From Punica granatum (lineage: Eukaryota; Streptophyta; Magnoliopsida; Myrtales; Lythraceae): DNA of 64,000 bases. The position numbers were made by a program, and so were the translations under genes. Location: assembly GCF_007655135.1 (NCBI RefSeq), contig NC_045130.1, forward strand, positions 28,764,605 to 28,828,604, in the 5' to 3' direction. The notes beneath the pieces were generated by a model, which ran no database searches, was not told the DNA's origin, and saw nothing but the letters and a program-made list of their open reading frames with translations. Of this stretch, positions 33,959 to 45,514 are shown piece after piece (position 1 is the stretch's first letter; the number at the start of each line of letters is the position of its first letter).

Positions 33959-34141
33959 ATATCAATCATAAGTCGAGGAAGAGAATTTGGTACAATGGCA
34001 CAAGTGCCATCCGAAACCACAAGATTTCGAGTTCGATCCTCATAAGTGGGACTTTCCTGCTCCTTTATTTAGCTTTGCTATTTCTATTCTTATACTAAGC
34101 CAAATGCCTCCTTTATAATAAAAAAATATCAATCATAAGTC
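33959..34141 (+). mobile_element. tRNA-derived SINE with 16-bp target duplication
   Basis: The body is 33975-34125. It opens with a tRNA-like part containing TGGTACAATGGCACAAG (box A-like) and GAGTTCGATCCTC (box B), continues with AAGTGGGACTTTCCTGCTCCTTTATTTAG, and ends in an A-rich tail. It is flanked by perfect 16-bp repeats ATATCAATCATAAGTC at 33959-33974 and 34126-34141. It is the better-preserved relative of the copy at 23914-24052. Short (about 151 bp). Confidence 0.9.
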
Positions 34142-34846
34142 TATCACATAATTATAAAGTAGAATAATTGTTTTACTCCATGTATGTCGAGAAAGTGAGA
34201 AATCAATGAAACACAAATTTGCGCATACAAAAAAATTATGAAAAAAACAAAGAATTCAAATATTGCAAAATTTTCTAATTAATATTTTATATTGAACTTC
34301 TTTTTGTGCAAATAATCTTAAACAATTTCATATTATCAGGGTTTTTGTTGTTCTTGTATTTTCGTGAACGAAAATACTATATGTGTTTGCGGGGCCAAAT
34401 TGATTCGTTTTCTTTTACAATTATTAAATTCACTATATGTTGCTTATGTATTTATATACATGTTATTATATAAGGTGAGTGATGAGACACTCAACTAGGC
34501 ACCAAAGAAATAGCCTAAAATTCTAGGTAAGCTTTCATCAAACGAATGGTGGCCTTTCATTGCATAATCTTGGGGTGCCAAAATTAAGAGAAACAAAAGC
34601 TGAATCACTTGAACTAAGTCCCTATCAGTGAAAAGGGGGAGAACAAAAGGAAAGTGGAAAAGGGATGGAGACCGGATGAGGTATCCCTGCCACTGTTCTT
34701 TTTATATTTGTGGCAAAAAAAGAAGAAGGTAACTTATAGGTTGATATTTGTTCACATGAACAAGAGTTTTAATTCAAAGTAAGATTGCCACTAAATGATT
34801 TATCCATTGTAGTGACCCTTGTTTTTACAGTTTAGCTCATATTTGG
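34142..34846. other. AT-rich intergenic, no gene
   Basis: No recognisable feature; a box-like AAAGCTGAATCACTTGAACTAAG near 34598 may be an old SINE fragment on the minus strand. Confidence 0.4.
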
Positions 34847-34875
34847 AAAATACACTTATTTCTAGAACAATTTTA

Positions 34876-35153
34876 AACGGTGTTTGGTTTTGGAGTATAA
34901 ATTCTTCTATAGTACACTATACTCCATTCTTCCCTTAATTCAATATTATAATCATTACCCTTACATCCACATATATATGCATATTTTTATATTTTCTACC
35001 ATTTAATAATAAATTATCACATCTAATATTTCTTAACTTTTATCACGACTAATTTTTTTAATAATAATTTTTTTCATTTACTATTACCTATTTTCTCAAG
35101 ATGTGGGTGCAAAGGAGTAGAATCGAAATCCTACTCTAGAACCAAAAGAAGCA
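34876..35153. mobile_element. Harbinger/Tourist-like MITE (278 bp)
   Basis: Flanked by TTA at 34873-34875 and 35154-35156. The left end AACGGTGTTTGGTTTTGGAGTA and the reverse complement of the right end TGCTTCTTTTGGTTCTAGAGTA align without gaps, best in the inner 15 bases. No coding capacity. Confidence 0.6.
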
Positions 35154-35181
35154 TTAGTATCTTCTCTTGTTGTTGTTATTT

Positions 35182-35526
35182 AGGGTTTTTACCTAAAATG
35201 GCCCATGGTTTACCCGTTTTGTCAAATCTATCATATGTTTTTTTTGTCAAATCTATCTACGGTTTGCTTTTTACATCAAATCTATCGCTACGTTATCTTT
35301 TCCGTCAACATTTAATGGCCGTGCTGACGTGGCACGTGGAGAGATAGTGTGCCACACTTGCCATGTGGGCGCCACGTCAGCACGGTTGTTAGATGTTGAC
35401 GGAAAAGATAACGTCGGGATAAATTTGATACAAAAAGTAAACCATGGGATAGATTCGACAAAAAAGAGAGTATATGATAGATTTGATAAAACGGATAAAC
35501 CATAAGCCATTTTAGGTAAATTTCCC
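35182..35526. mobile_element. Foldback Mutator-like MITE (345 bp)
   Basis: Almost the whole element is two inverted arms of about 165 bp: TTTTTACCTAAAATGGC.., TAAACCATGG, TTTTGTCAAATCTATCATA, CGTCAACAT..GGCCGTGCTGACGTGGC and their complements. The flanking 9-mers TTGTTATTT and TTATTATTT differ at one base. Arm length, the GTGCTGACGTGGC core and the target size fit non-autonomous MULEs. The transcript would form a long hairpin. Confidence 0.8.
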
Positions 35527-35537
35527 TTATTATTTTA

Positions 35538-35755
35538 TAGTAAAAAGGGGTTTTTATGCCAAATGGCTCTTGATTTACCCGTTTTGTCAAATCTATCATA
35601 TGCTTTTTTTTGTCAGATATATCCCATGATTTATTTTTTGCATCAAATCTATTCCGACGTTATTTTTTTTTGTCAACATCTAACGGCCGTGCTGACGTGG
35701 CGCTTATAAAACGGGTAAATCATGAGCTATTTGAGATAAAAACCCCTAGTAAAAA
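35538..35755. mobile_element. Second MULE MITE with perfect 9-bp target duplication
   Basis: The element is 35547-35746 (200 bp), flanked by TAGTAAAAA at 35538-35546 and 35747-35755. Its left arm matches the left arm of 35182-35526 (TTTACCCGTTTTGTCAAATCTATCATATG.., GGCCGTGCTGACGTGGC). Most of the right arm is deleted, leaving GGGTAAATCATGAGC..ATAAAAACCCC. It lies 20 bp from the first element. Confidence 0.88.
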
Positions 35756-35762
35756 TACACTT

Positions 35763-36180
35763 TATGTTTCCTCTTGCTTTACCTTTTCCAATTAGTGCCT
35801 ACATCATAGTTGGTTTTGGAGGCTCATTGAAAAGATGTAAACTCCTTAAACGGCAATGGCTCCGCAAAATGAGGAATTGTGGCAATTGTAGTTGCTTGTT
35901 GCAACCAATTCGACAACTGTAGATTGGTCAAAAGAAATTGGAGCAGCAATGCGGGTCTAAGTAAGAATTGCTCCTGGGATACTGACAAACAAACCAATTG
36001 ATGGTCCAATGAATGACTCAACTCTCATGAAGGAACATAAGCAATAATTTTCTTTCAACATTCATCCAGAAGATATTGAATAAATTTTAATTGCACATTC
36101 TAATCATCTTGATGTTGAGATTTTGAGCGATCTCTTTCGCATGTTATCATGTGAGCCTCGTTAGATCAAATGTATGAGAC
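35763..36180 (+). repeat. Diverged direct duplication, copy A (right part)
   Basis: Matches 37436-37830 in order: ACCTTTTCC, CATCAYAGTTGGTTT, CGGCAATGGCTCCRCAAAATG, TTGTAGTTGC, TTGGTCCAATG..GATTCAACT, GATCATCTTGATGTYGAGATTTT and TGTGAGCCTC. The left part of the same duplication is 34815-34857; the transposon cluster separates the two. No intact frame; it may be old gene or repeat sequence. Confidence 0.75.
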
Positions 36181-37386
36181 AACTTTCAGGGCGATGTTAT
36201 GTGTATCAAATTTTTACCATATATATATATAATTATGTTACGCTGATAATTGCTTTAGGTGAGCCATTTTATTGTCAATACTTAGATAGTTGATCCAAAT
36301 ACTTATGACATTTTGAGAATTCATTAGCCTGATTGGGCTGCTATTTGTAATGTATGCATGAAATCACCTCTTTTGATTCTTGATATTTGTCATTTTTTGT
36401 GTTACATATGTTGCACATGCCTATCCTATCATGTGCTTTATAAGCAAATGCGATTAGAGGTCACTCTGATGGAAATGGAGGGGTCAGGATGTTGGGACAG
36501 TTCCAATCGCGGATTCACGATGGCAAGTAGTTGAGAGACACAACGTGATAATAATGGAATCAAAAGCAATTTAGAGCTACCATAGTTAATGTTTGGAACT
36601 GAATCCATCTCCTCGCGAAAATTAATTGCAGCATAATAGTTCCACTTTAGTGGCAAAATCATGAATAGGGAAGTCCATCTGAAATGTTATGGGGGGCAGC
36701 CTTTATGTTTAATGATCTATGTATATATGCAACAACCGCTATAAATGTTATGTTCGCATATGCAATGCAACTCTCTAGTTATGTTATGTGATTCACCTCA
36801 TCTTGGGGATTTCCTAGAGTTGTGATGTCAATCCTTAAAAGAGGCTCCAACTTTTGCTCTCTTCTTAAATCTTCCCAAGCTAATATAATCGTATGTGATA
36901 ACAATCAGGTAAAAGGAAAGCTTCGTTGGCCAATACATGATACAATGCTTGAGTCAATGGTTCGAGTATGGTTTGCTAAACAGTTGAGAACTCAAATGGA
37001 AGGTTAAATATACGTGGGATTCTGAAAATTATGGTAGTTAGCCAGAAAATCATGAGTTAAAAGCATTGGCTCCTCCACATACTGTTACAAAGTAAGTACA
37101 CCCTTGCTTATTCCCCCTGCCCGAGCACAAGGAACCCGGCTCGAGATCAGTAGTTGATGGCAAGTGTTTAAGGACACGTGAGCAAGCAAAAAGAGAAAAA
37201 TGCTACACGTTATACGTGAGGGTGGGTGTTGAGATGCAAAATAGCCTAAAATCCCGCATTGAAAAATGAAAGAATATCCATGAATCTATATGTAACTTCG
37301 CTACCACCATTTAATAGCTTGAGTTTTTAAGTGAATATAGGCCCCAAGCCGTATAAAAACTGGAATTGACTCTAAAATTCAGCACA
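36181..37386. other. Intergenic, no gene supported
   Basis: Mixed composition. A short frame at 36822-37007 (..NQVKGKLRWPIHDTMLESMVRVWF..) has no family I recognise. Nothing else supported. Confidence 0.35.
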
Positions 37387-37830
37387 CCCTTATTTTTATG
37401 GTTTAGCTCATGTTCGGAAAATACGTTTATTTTTTCTTTTCCTTTACCTTTTCCATGCCAATGCGTGCATCACAGTTGGTTTCGAAGGATCATAAAGAAG
37501 CTATGAACTTGTTAAGCGGCAATGGCTCCACAAAATGGGGAACTATGGCTATTGTAGTTGCTCGCTGCAGCTAGTTTGACAGCTGTAGAATGTTCAAAGA
37601 AATTGAGGTAGCAATGCAGGTCTCACTGGGAAATCATCTGGGGATGATGATGAGAAAAAAAACAAATTGTTGGTCCAATGGATGATTCAACTATGATGAA
37701 GGAACAAAAGCAGTAATCTTCTTTCTACATTCATAGAGATGATATTGACTCAATGTTAATTGCGCATTGTGATCATCTTGATGTCGAGATTTTAAGCATA
37801 TATTTTGCATGTGATTATGTGAGCCTCATT
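37387..37830 (+). repeat. Diverged direct duplication, copy B (unoccupied site)
   Basis: Colinear with 34815-34857 plus 35763-36180, but with no insertion: GTTTAGCTCATGTTCGGAAAATACG runs straight into TTTATTTTTTCTTTTCCTTTACC. In copy A the same junction holds the MITE and two MULEs. Confidence 0.75.
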
Positions 37831-39640
37831 AGATATCAACTGCATGTTATTGGATCGATATCTTCGGAAATTGAAATTCACTTTGAAATTCATAACCATT
37901 GTTTTTATGGTTTAACTCATGTTCTGAAACTAGAAACGCAATAAGAAATTGTTATTCTCTCCACTTCTTTCTCAAATCAATCCTCTATTCATAGTAGTAG
38001 AAATGAGCTCTAAAACTAAAAAAAGAAAAAGAAAAAAAGAAGAATCGGATTCCACAAGCAAAGAACAATGCATTGATCAGAATAGAAAAATCCCCAATTA
38101 TTGGGGTTGGTCGCCAAAGCAGAGGTCACCGACAGACCAAATTAGGGGGTGGTGGCCGGTGGCGAGGCCCCTTAACACCGACCACTTCCCCTCTTCCTCC
38201 CTTTCGGCCTTAAGCTCTTTATTTTTTTATTTTTATTTTTCAGATTTTTATTTTGAAACATTGGGACCCATTCGGCCAATAACCCTGAGCCACGTGGCAT
38301 CGTGAAGTACATGTCATTAATTCTTGTTAAAATTAATGGAGATATGGACGCCATGCTAATATTGTTATCAGATCGATAGTTGATATTTTTTGTGCAAAGG
38401 AATGTTCTTTCTAAAATCGTTAAATGTAAAAAGTTTGGGACTTTTTTGGTTATTAACCTATAATAATGAGATAAAAACTCTAGTAACTTTCATTGCCAGG
38501 AAAAAAAAAAGACCAACAATTTGAGAAATAATAGACTTTTTTTTTTCCTTCATAGGTAAGAAGCAATGGACTTGTCTTACCTAGTTGTGAAGTATATAAT
38601 GATTATTAGGAATTATATTTCACATCATGCAAAAGGTAGTAAGAAATAATCATTCTTCTTAATGAATTATATTATAACTAATGATAAGAAATTCTAGAAA
38701 GTAGGGACCTTTTCTTTTTATCTCAAATGGTAATAAGAACCTTTCACAAATCCACAATAAAAATGAATACAAGAGAAAATGTCAAACCGGATATTACAAG
38801 AGTAGAATAAACGGTTTATTACTGTGTAAATTACAAATGATAATAATGTGAAAAATCACATCAGAGTTCACGGATGCAATTTCAGATTGCTATATTGAAA
38901 CAATTAATTTTGATAAGTTATGTATGGCACTTCTATTCAGTTACGTATGAGGTCCCATTCAATATATAAATTCAATTGGTGCAATAATTAAGGCCATGGA
39001 CAAACTTAAAGTATTGCATGCTTCCAAAAAAGAGAGTTGCACAAATTTGAAACTTGCACATGAGTGAAAGTGTGAAACATTTGGGGAGCATCTGGAGATT
39101 ATATAATATAGGCTCTACATTTTTTGTCATAAAAATGAAATATAAAAATTAACACAATTGATCCATAAATATCTCCAAACTGGAAAAAAAAATATAAATT
39201 AAGATTATCAAATATTATATAGATAGTAAAATGTCCTCATATAGTAAAAAATTATTTTGCTATATTGATATTTTATAAAATAAATATTCATTCAATTTTT
39301 AAAATTCAAAAATTCGTGATTTATTAAATATTATGCAACTAACAATGTCTAATTAGAATTAAAAAAATATTACATTTTATGCTCATGAAAAATCTTTCTA
39401 AAATTTTTTAAAATATTATTTATAAAAAATTATTATAAAAATTAAACAAACTAAAAAAATAAAGAAAATTCCATTAAGTGATATAGGTATTCTGTGGCCA
39501 ACTGATCGAGCCTCCCATGTTTTGGGCATTGGGCATTTAGCCCCATTCTTATACCAAAAAAAAAAAATTCAAAGAAAAAAATGAAATTATTTAAAATGAA
39601 AAAAGAAAAACTTGCAAGCGAAGTAGGGAAGTCCGAAATT
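37831..39640. other. Intergenic, possible MULE remnant
   Basis: 38040-38360 is a GC-rich block (GGGTTGGTCGCC, GTGGCGAGGCC, CACGTGGCATCG, then TTCTTGTTAAAATTAATGGA) resembling the interior and edge of Mutator-like elements such as 42285-43010, but without a second inverted arm. From 38370 on it is AT-rich with no gene. Confidence 0.35.
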
Positions 39641-39659
39641 CTAAAACCCCAAAAACCGT

Positions 39660-39668
39660 AAACCCTAA
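39660..39668 (+). promoter_or_regulatory. Telo box upstream of the PPR gene
   Basis: AAACCCTAA lies 78 bp before the ATG at 39746, in the leader or core promoter, the usual place for this element in plant translation and organelle genes. Confidence 0.6.
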
Positions 39669-39745
39669 ACTAAACTCTTCATCTCATTCTGCTTACTTCC
39701 CCATTCTTCTCCCTTTCCCTTCAGAACCCCAAAACCTTGGGAACC

Positions 39746-40846
39746 ATGTCGACTCTCTCTCGTATGGCTGCTGGCAAATCCCTCTCCGGCCAACTCTACA
39801 GGGAGCGCAACCTCAAGCGCCTCGTCGAGAAGTTCAAGGAATCATCCACCGTCGACCGCTTCCGCACCAAGACCGGCGTCTACGAAGACACGGTCCGCCG
39901 CCTTGCGGCCGCGAAGAAGTTCCAGTGGATTGAGGAGATCTTGGAAGAGCAGAAGAAGTACAGGGACATCTCCAAGGAAGGATTTGCGGTGAGGATCATC
40001 AGCCTGTACGGGAAGTCGGGCATGTTCGAGAATGCCCAGAAGTTGTTCGACGAAATGCCCGATCTGAAATGTGACCAAACCGTTCTATCTTTCAATGGCA
40101 TCTTGTCTGCTTGTGTGAATTCGAAGAAGTTCGATGTGATTGAACGGCTGTTTAGGGAGTTACCGGGGAAGTTGTCGGTGGAGCCCGATTTGGTCTCATA
40201 TAACATTGCTATCAAGGGATTCTGTGAGATGGGTTCCCTAGACTCTGCAACTTCGATGCTCGATGAGATGGAGAAGAAGGGTCTGGTGCCTGATTTGGTC
40301 ACGTTCAATACTCTTTTGAATGGGTTTTATGGGAAGGGTAAGCTCGATGACGGTGAGAAGATTTGGGGTAGAATGGAGAGGAGCTGTATTGCTCCTGATG
40401 TCAGGAGCTACAATGCAAAGTTAGTCGGACTGGCTTCGGCTAAGAAAATGAAGGAAGCTGTTGAGGCTATCAATGAAATGAGGAAGAAGGAAATCAAGCC
40501 CGATATCTTTAGTTTCAATGCTCTGATCAAGGGCTACGTTGACGACGGTAATTTGGAAGAAGCTAAGTTCTGGTATGGGGAGATAGAGAAGAGCGAACAC
40601 GATCCGAGCAGATCTACTTTAGCTATGCTCATTCCATTTGCCTGTGATAAGGGTGATCTGGAGTTCGCATCTAAACTCTCCGAGGCGGTTTTCCTTACAA
40701 AGTGCCTGATTGATTCGACAATTCTGCAAACGGTGGTAGACAGTTTGGCGAAGGAGTCGAAGAGTGAGGAAGCGAAGAAGCTTGTGCAGCTCGGGAAGAG
40801 TAACAAGTACCGCCTCTATAAGTTGAAACTTCCTTCAGGGAATTAG
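39746..40846 (+). CDS. P-class PPR protein, probably mitochondrial (366 aa)
   Basis: Single exon; the ATG at 39746 is the first in frame (farther upstream only TTG). Residues 1-25 are Arg/Lys/Ser-rich and nearly free of acidic residues, like a mitochondrial presequence. About six 35-residue P-type repeats follow, the clearest at 113-147, 148-182, 183-217, 218-252 and 253-287, each with the (V/I)xxYN or SFN start and a ..PD end (VSYNIAIKGFCEMG, VTFNTLLNGFYGKG, FSFNALIKGYVDDG). The C-terminus is not a DYW or SMR domain. Size, the N-terminal KTGVYEDTVRRLAAAKKF block and the LYKLKLP end fit the small group including Arabidopsis At1g55890/At3g13160, reported in plant mitochondrial ribosomes; a ribosomal role here is inference. 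PPR proteins bind single-stranded organellar RNA. Confidence 0.9.
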   Translation: MSTLSRMAAGKSLSGQLYRERNLKRLVEKFKESSTVDRFRTKTGVYEDTVRRLAAAKKFQWIEEILEEQKKYRDISKEGFAVRIISLYGKSGMFENAQKLFDEMPDLKCDQTVLSFNGILSACVNSKKFDVIERLFRELPGKLSVEPDLVSYNIAIKGFCEMGSLDSATSMLDEMEKKGLVPDLVTFNTLLNGFYGKGKLDDGEKIWGRMERSCIAPDVRSYNAKLVGLASAKKMKEAVEAINEMRKKEIKPDIFSFNALIKGYVDDGNLEEAKFWYGEIEKSEHDPSRSTLAMLIPFACDKGDLEFASKLSEAVFLTKCLIDSTILQTVVDSLAKESKSEEAKKLVQLGKSNKYRLYKLKLPSGN

Positions 40847-41883
40847 TTTGCATTATTGGGTTTTTAGGAGTTAGAATCATCATTTCGTTGTAACAAAACT
40901 TAAAAAGCTGAAGAGGAACCTTCTTGGGCTACAGGCTACAAAGTTTTGAGTAAGTTTTTCGTCTTAGCTATAATCGAGCTCCTGCCCGCAAAAATAATTG
41001 CTTACGTGCTCTTTCTGAAGGATTAGGCTTTTGAAGTTTGGTACACCTAGTAATTAGATGAATTTGCTTATGATCATTGCCTTACCCTTATGTAGGAGCT
41101 GCTTTCTGTTTCCTATTATTACAAAAAACAAGGCTCGGCAATACGATCGGGGCATGGGTGTTTCCTGTTCAGATATGGTTATGGCTAATTGGCATCTTGG
41201 TCGCATATACTCAAATGTGATTTGAGATCTATCTCTTATATATTTTAGAAAAGACTGACTGGTAAATGGCGAAATTTGCTATTCTTAAGCCCGATAGTGT
41301 TCCAATCATTTTAATTCCCAGGTTCCTTGTTCTGGGAAATCAGTGAGTGGGAAACTTGGATATGCGACTGCACCTGACACTCGTACCTGGGGCTGTTTAT
41401 CATATTATAGGTTTGAGTCGGCTCACGCCTGACGAATATGAAATTAGTTTTGCTACTTTGCTTATATGTTTCCATGATTTGTTGTTTTACACAAGAAGAT
41501 TTCGGTGGCAAAATTCATAGATTCCAACTGGGGGCACCGATTGGCATGGAGCTTTGAAGGAAATGGAACTTTCGGCAACGAGGTATGCCTAATAAGGAAG
41601 ACATGGGGAGAAAGATTGGATTACCCTGCCCCGTCCCTTTAGCTCCCTTTAGAATAGCCCGAGAGAGAACCTCGATAGCTGCCGGAAACTGGGAGGAAAT
41701 TCATGCATGCTTTGATCCAAGCCAATACAAGTCTCAGGTAAACCCAATGGCCCCAAGCAAATTCAGCAAAACCTATCAATCTACAGTCAAATGTTTTGAT
41801 CAAGTCAATCTTAATTGTGCATACGGGCGATACGCTCTTTCTTATATCAGAGATTCTCTCCTTTAACTAAAGCACTCTTAAGC
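40847..41883. other. PPR 3' flank and intergenic
   Basis: The frame 41585-41866 begins ATG and encodes PNKEDMGRKIGLPCPVPLAP.. and ..WEEIHACFDPSQYKSQ, then meets a donor-like CAG|GTAAAC at about 41737. It looks exon-like but I do not recognise it and see no partner exon. Confidence 0.3.
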
Positions 41884-43170
41884 CACCGTTTGGTTCATAA
41901 AAAATAAGGGGGGAATCAAGATTGTAGGTGTTTGGTTCAGGAGAATCGAAAATCGAATTCCCTCATATAGGGGAATCGATTTTCCCATATTGAAGAATCA
42001 CCCATTCCTTGGTTGCCGCAGAGAATGGGAAAGGGAGAATCAAAATTAATTTATTTTTATCTAATTTTGGACTGAAAGTTCAATTAAAAATGAAAAGAAA
42101 ATCTTGTAAATAGTCAATAAATAGCAAATTGATTGAAAGATTAGCTCTCAAGATCAACAAACATAGTTAACCTATTAATTGGTGAGATATTTCATCGATC
42201 AACAATTTCAAGATACGTTATATAAATAATATTACTTGTTAATTATCCACTAGAAATATTACGAATAATTATCATACATTGGAGGAAAAGTACAAAACCT
42301 TATTGTGGTTTGAGCTTGGGACAAATTGGATCATATGATTTTTTGAGAGATAACTAACACTCTGTGGTTTATTTCGTGAGACATAATGGATCTCACTGTT
42401 AGTTTCTTTGTCACTTTCGATTCTCAAACTTTTCATTTTGCTATTATTACCCTCAAACTTTCAACATTTTGCACCAAGGATGCTGGAAACCTCACCAAAG
42501 GTGGAAGGGGCTTGGGCCACCGATCGGCCACCTCGACCTCATCACCAAGGTTGCAGACACCCACAGAGAATGCTAGAAACCTCAAGGGTGAAGTCAGGTC
42601 GCCGATTGGTAGCCCTGCCCCGAATTGACCAGGATCTCAAACTTGAGATCCCAGCGAATTCGTGGGCGGGGGCTTCTAATCTGTGACCTTTACCCCACCT
42701 CCATGGTCCCCGGTATCCTCTGTGGATGCAAGTGACCTCGGTGGTGGGGTTGGGGTCGCCGATTGGTTGACCCAGCCCTTTCTTCTCTCTCTCTGTTTTT
42801 TTTTTCCTTCCAAATTTTAGGACCAAATTGAAAAAAATTCAAAATTTGAGGGTAATAATGCCAAAATGAAAGGATCAAAAGTGATGAAAAAACTAACGGT
42901 GAGATTTATTATGTTTCACGAAGTAAACCACAAGGTATTAGTTATCCCTCGAAAAATTTCAAGCTCCAATTTATCTCTCAAATCACAGGGGGCTTTTGTA
43001 CTGTTCCCTATTGAAATTTGATTTTGATTATGAAGACAATGAACCAAATGGAAGCGGATAGAATTGGATTATGGTTCCTTATTAGACCAAACAAAAATGG
43101 AAATTTGTCATTCCATCTCATTCCACCTCATTCCATTTCCGTTTCTATTTCCATACCCGAACCAACTTTG
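41884..43170. mobile_element. Degraded outer MITE-like element hosting a nested MULE
   Basis: The left edge ACCGTTTGGTTCATAAAA..GGGAATCGAT.. and the right edge ..ATAGAATTGGATTATGGTTCC..ACCAAACAAAAATGG..CATTCCATTTCC share the inverted GTTTGGT/ACCAAAC and GGAATC/GATTCC-type motifs of plant non-autonomous elements. Ends are diverged and no target duplication was found. Confidence 0.35.
42285..43010. mobile_element. Mutator-like element with ~200-bp TIRs and GC-rich interior
   Basis: Left arm from GGAAAAGTACAAAACC and right arm ending ..GGCTTTTGTACTGTTCCC pair over about 200 bp: TGTGGTTTRCTTCGTGARACATAAT, CTCACYGTTAGTTT, CATTTTGSYATTATTACCCTCAAA. The interior 42480-42790 is GC-rich (GGTGGAAGGGGCTTGGGCCACCGATCGGCC, GGGGTTGGGGTCGCCGATTGG) and unlike its flanks, suggesting captured sequence. 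No clean 9-bp target duplication. Confidence 0.6.
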
Positions 43171-43570
43171 CCCTAATTACCATTGACTAGAATGCGACAC
43201 TGCTTTATTCTATCAGCAAAGAAGCTCGGTAAGACAAATACGGCAAATGAATTTGAATCATTTTTCGGCCACGACTTCACAGTTGCCCCTTCTTGATGAT
43301 TCAAATTAATTTGCCTCGGGCAATCTACAAGCTTGAAAGGCCTCTTATGCCATTTCCAAATTAAATTAAAAAAGAAAGGGAAGAGAGAGTATATAACGTA
43401 ATGATATGCGTTCTTACCTGTTAACTAAAAGATTGCAAATTCGATTATCGTGATGGGACTATTTGTACCTCTTGAATTTTTAGAATTTTTATTTAATTAT
43501 ATTAGGTTTGCTCCTTTCAGTGACTGCCTCTGTATATATATATATATATATATATATAATTTGAAACTCT
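43171..43570. other. Intergenic before RPS11, with (TA)n at 43532-43558
   Basis: No gene. A box-B-like GCAAATTCGATTATCGTGATGGGACTATTTG near 43434-43465 may be the tail part of a SINE related to those at 23.9 and 34.0 kb. Confidence 0.35.
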
Positions 43571-43574
43571 ACAG

Positions 43575-43652
43575 GGCCCATATGCATCGGCCCGCAGCCC
43601 ATCTTAGACCCACCCAACCCATAGCACAATACGCCAGTCTTAAAAACCCTAG
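43575..43652 (+). promoter_or_regulatory. RPS11 promoter: Site II motifs and telo box
   Basis: GGCCCA at 43575-43580 and AGCCCA at 43596-43601 (TGGGCC and TGGGCT on the other strand) precede a telo box AAACCCTAG at 43644-43652. A pyrimidine-rich leader (TCTGTTTCCTTCC) follows. This is the standard arrangement of plant ribosomal protein promoters. Confidence 0.75.
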
Positions 43653-43772
43653 TCTTCGCCCTGCTCCTGCTTTTACCCTCTGTGTCTGTTTCCTTCCGCC
43701 GACGCTCCTTCGCTCTGTGTTTCCGTTGCGCGGCCTCGACCTCCTTGGAAGTTGTACACCGCACCCACCAGC

Positions 43773-45514
<1,742 letters not shown>

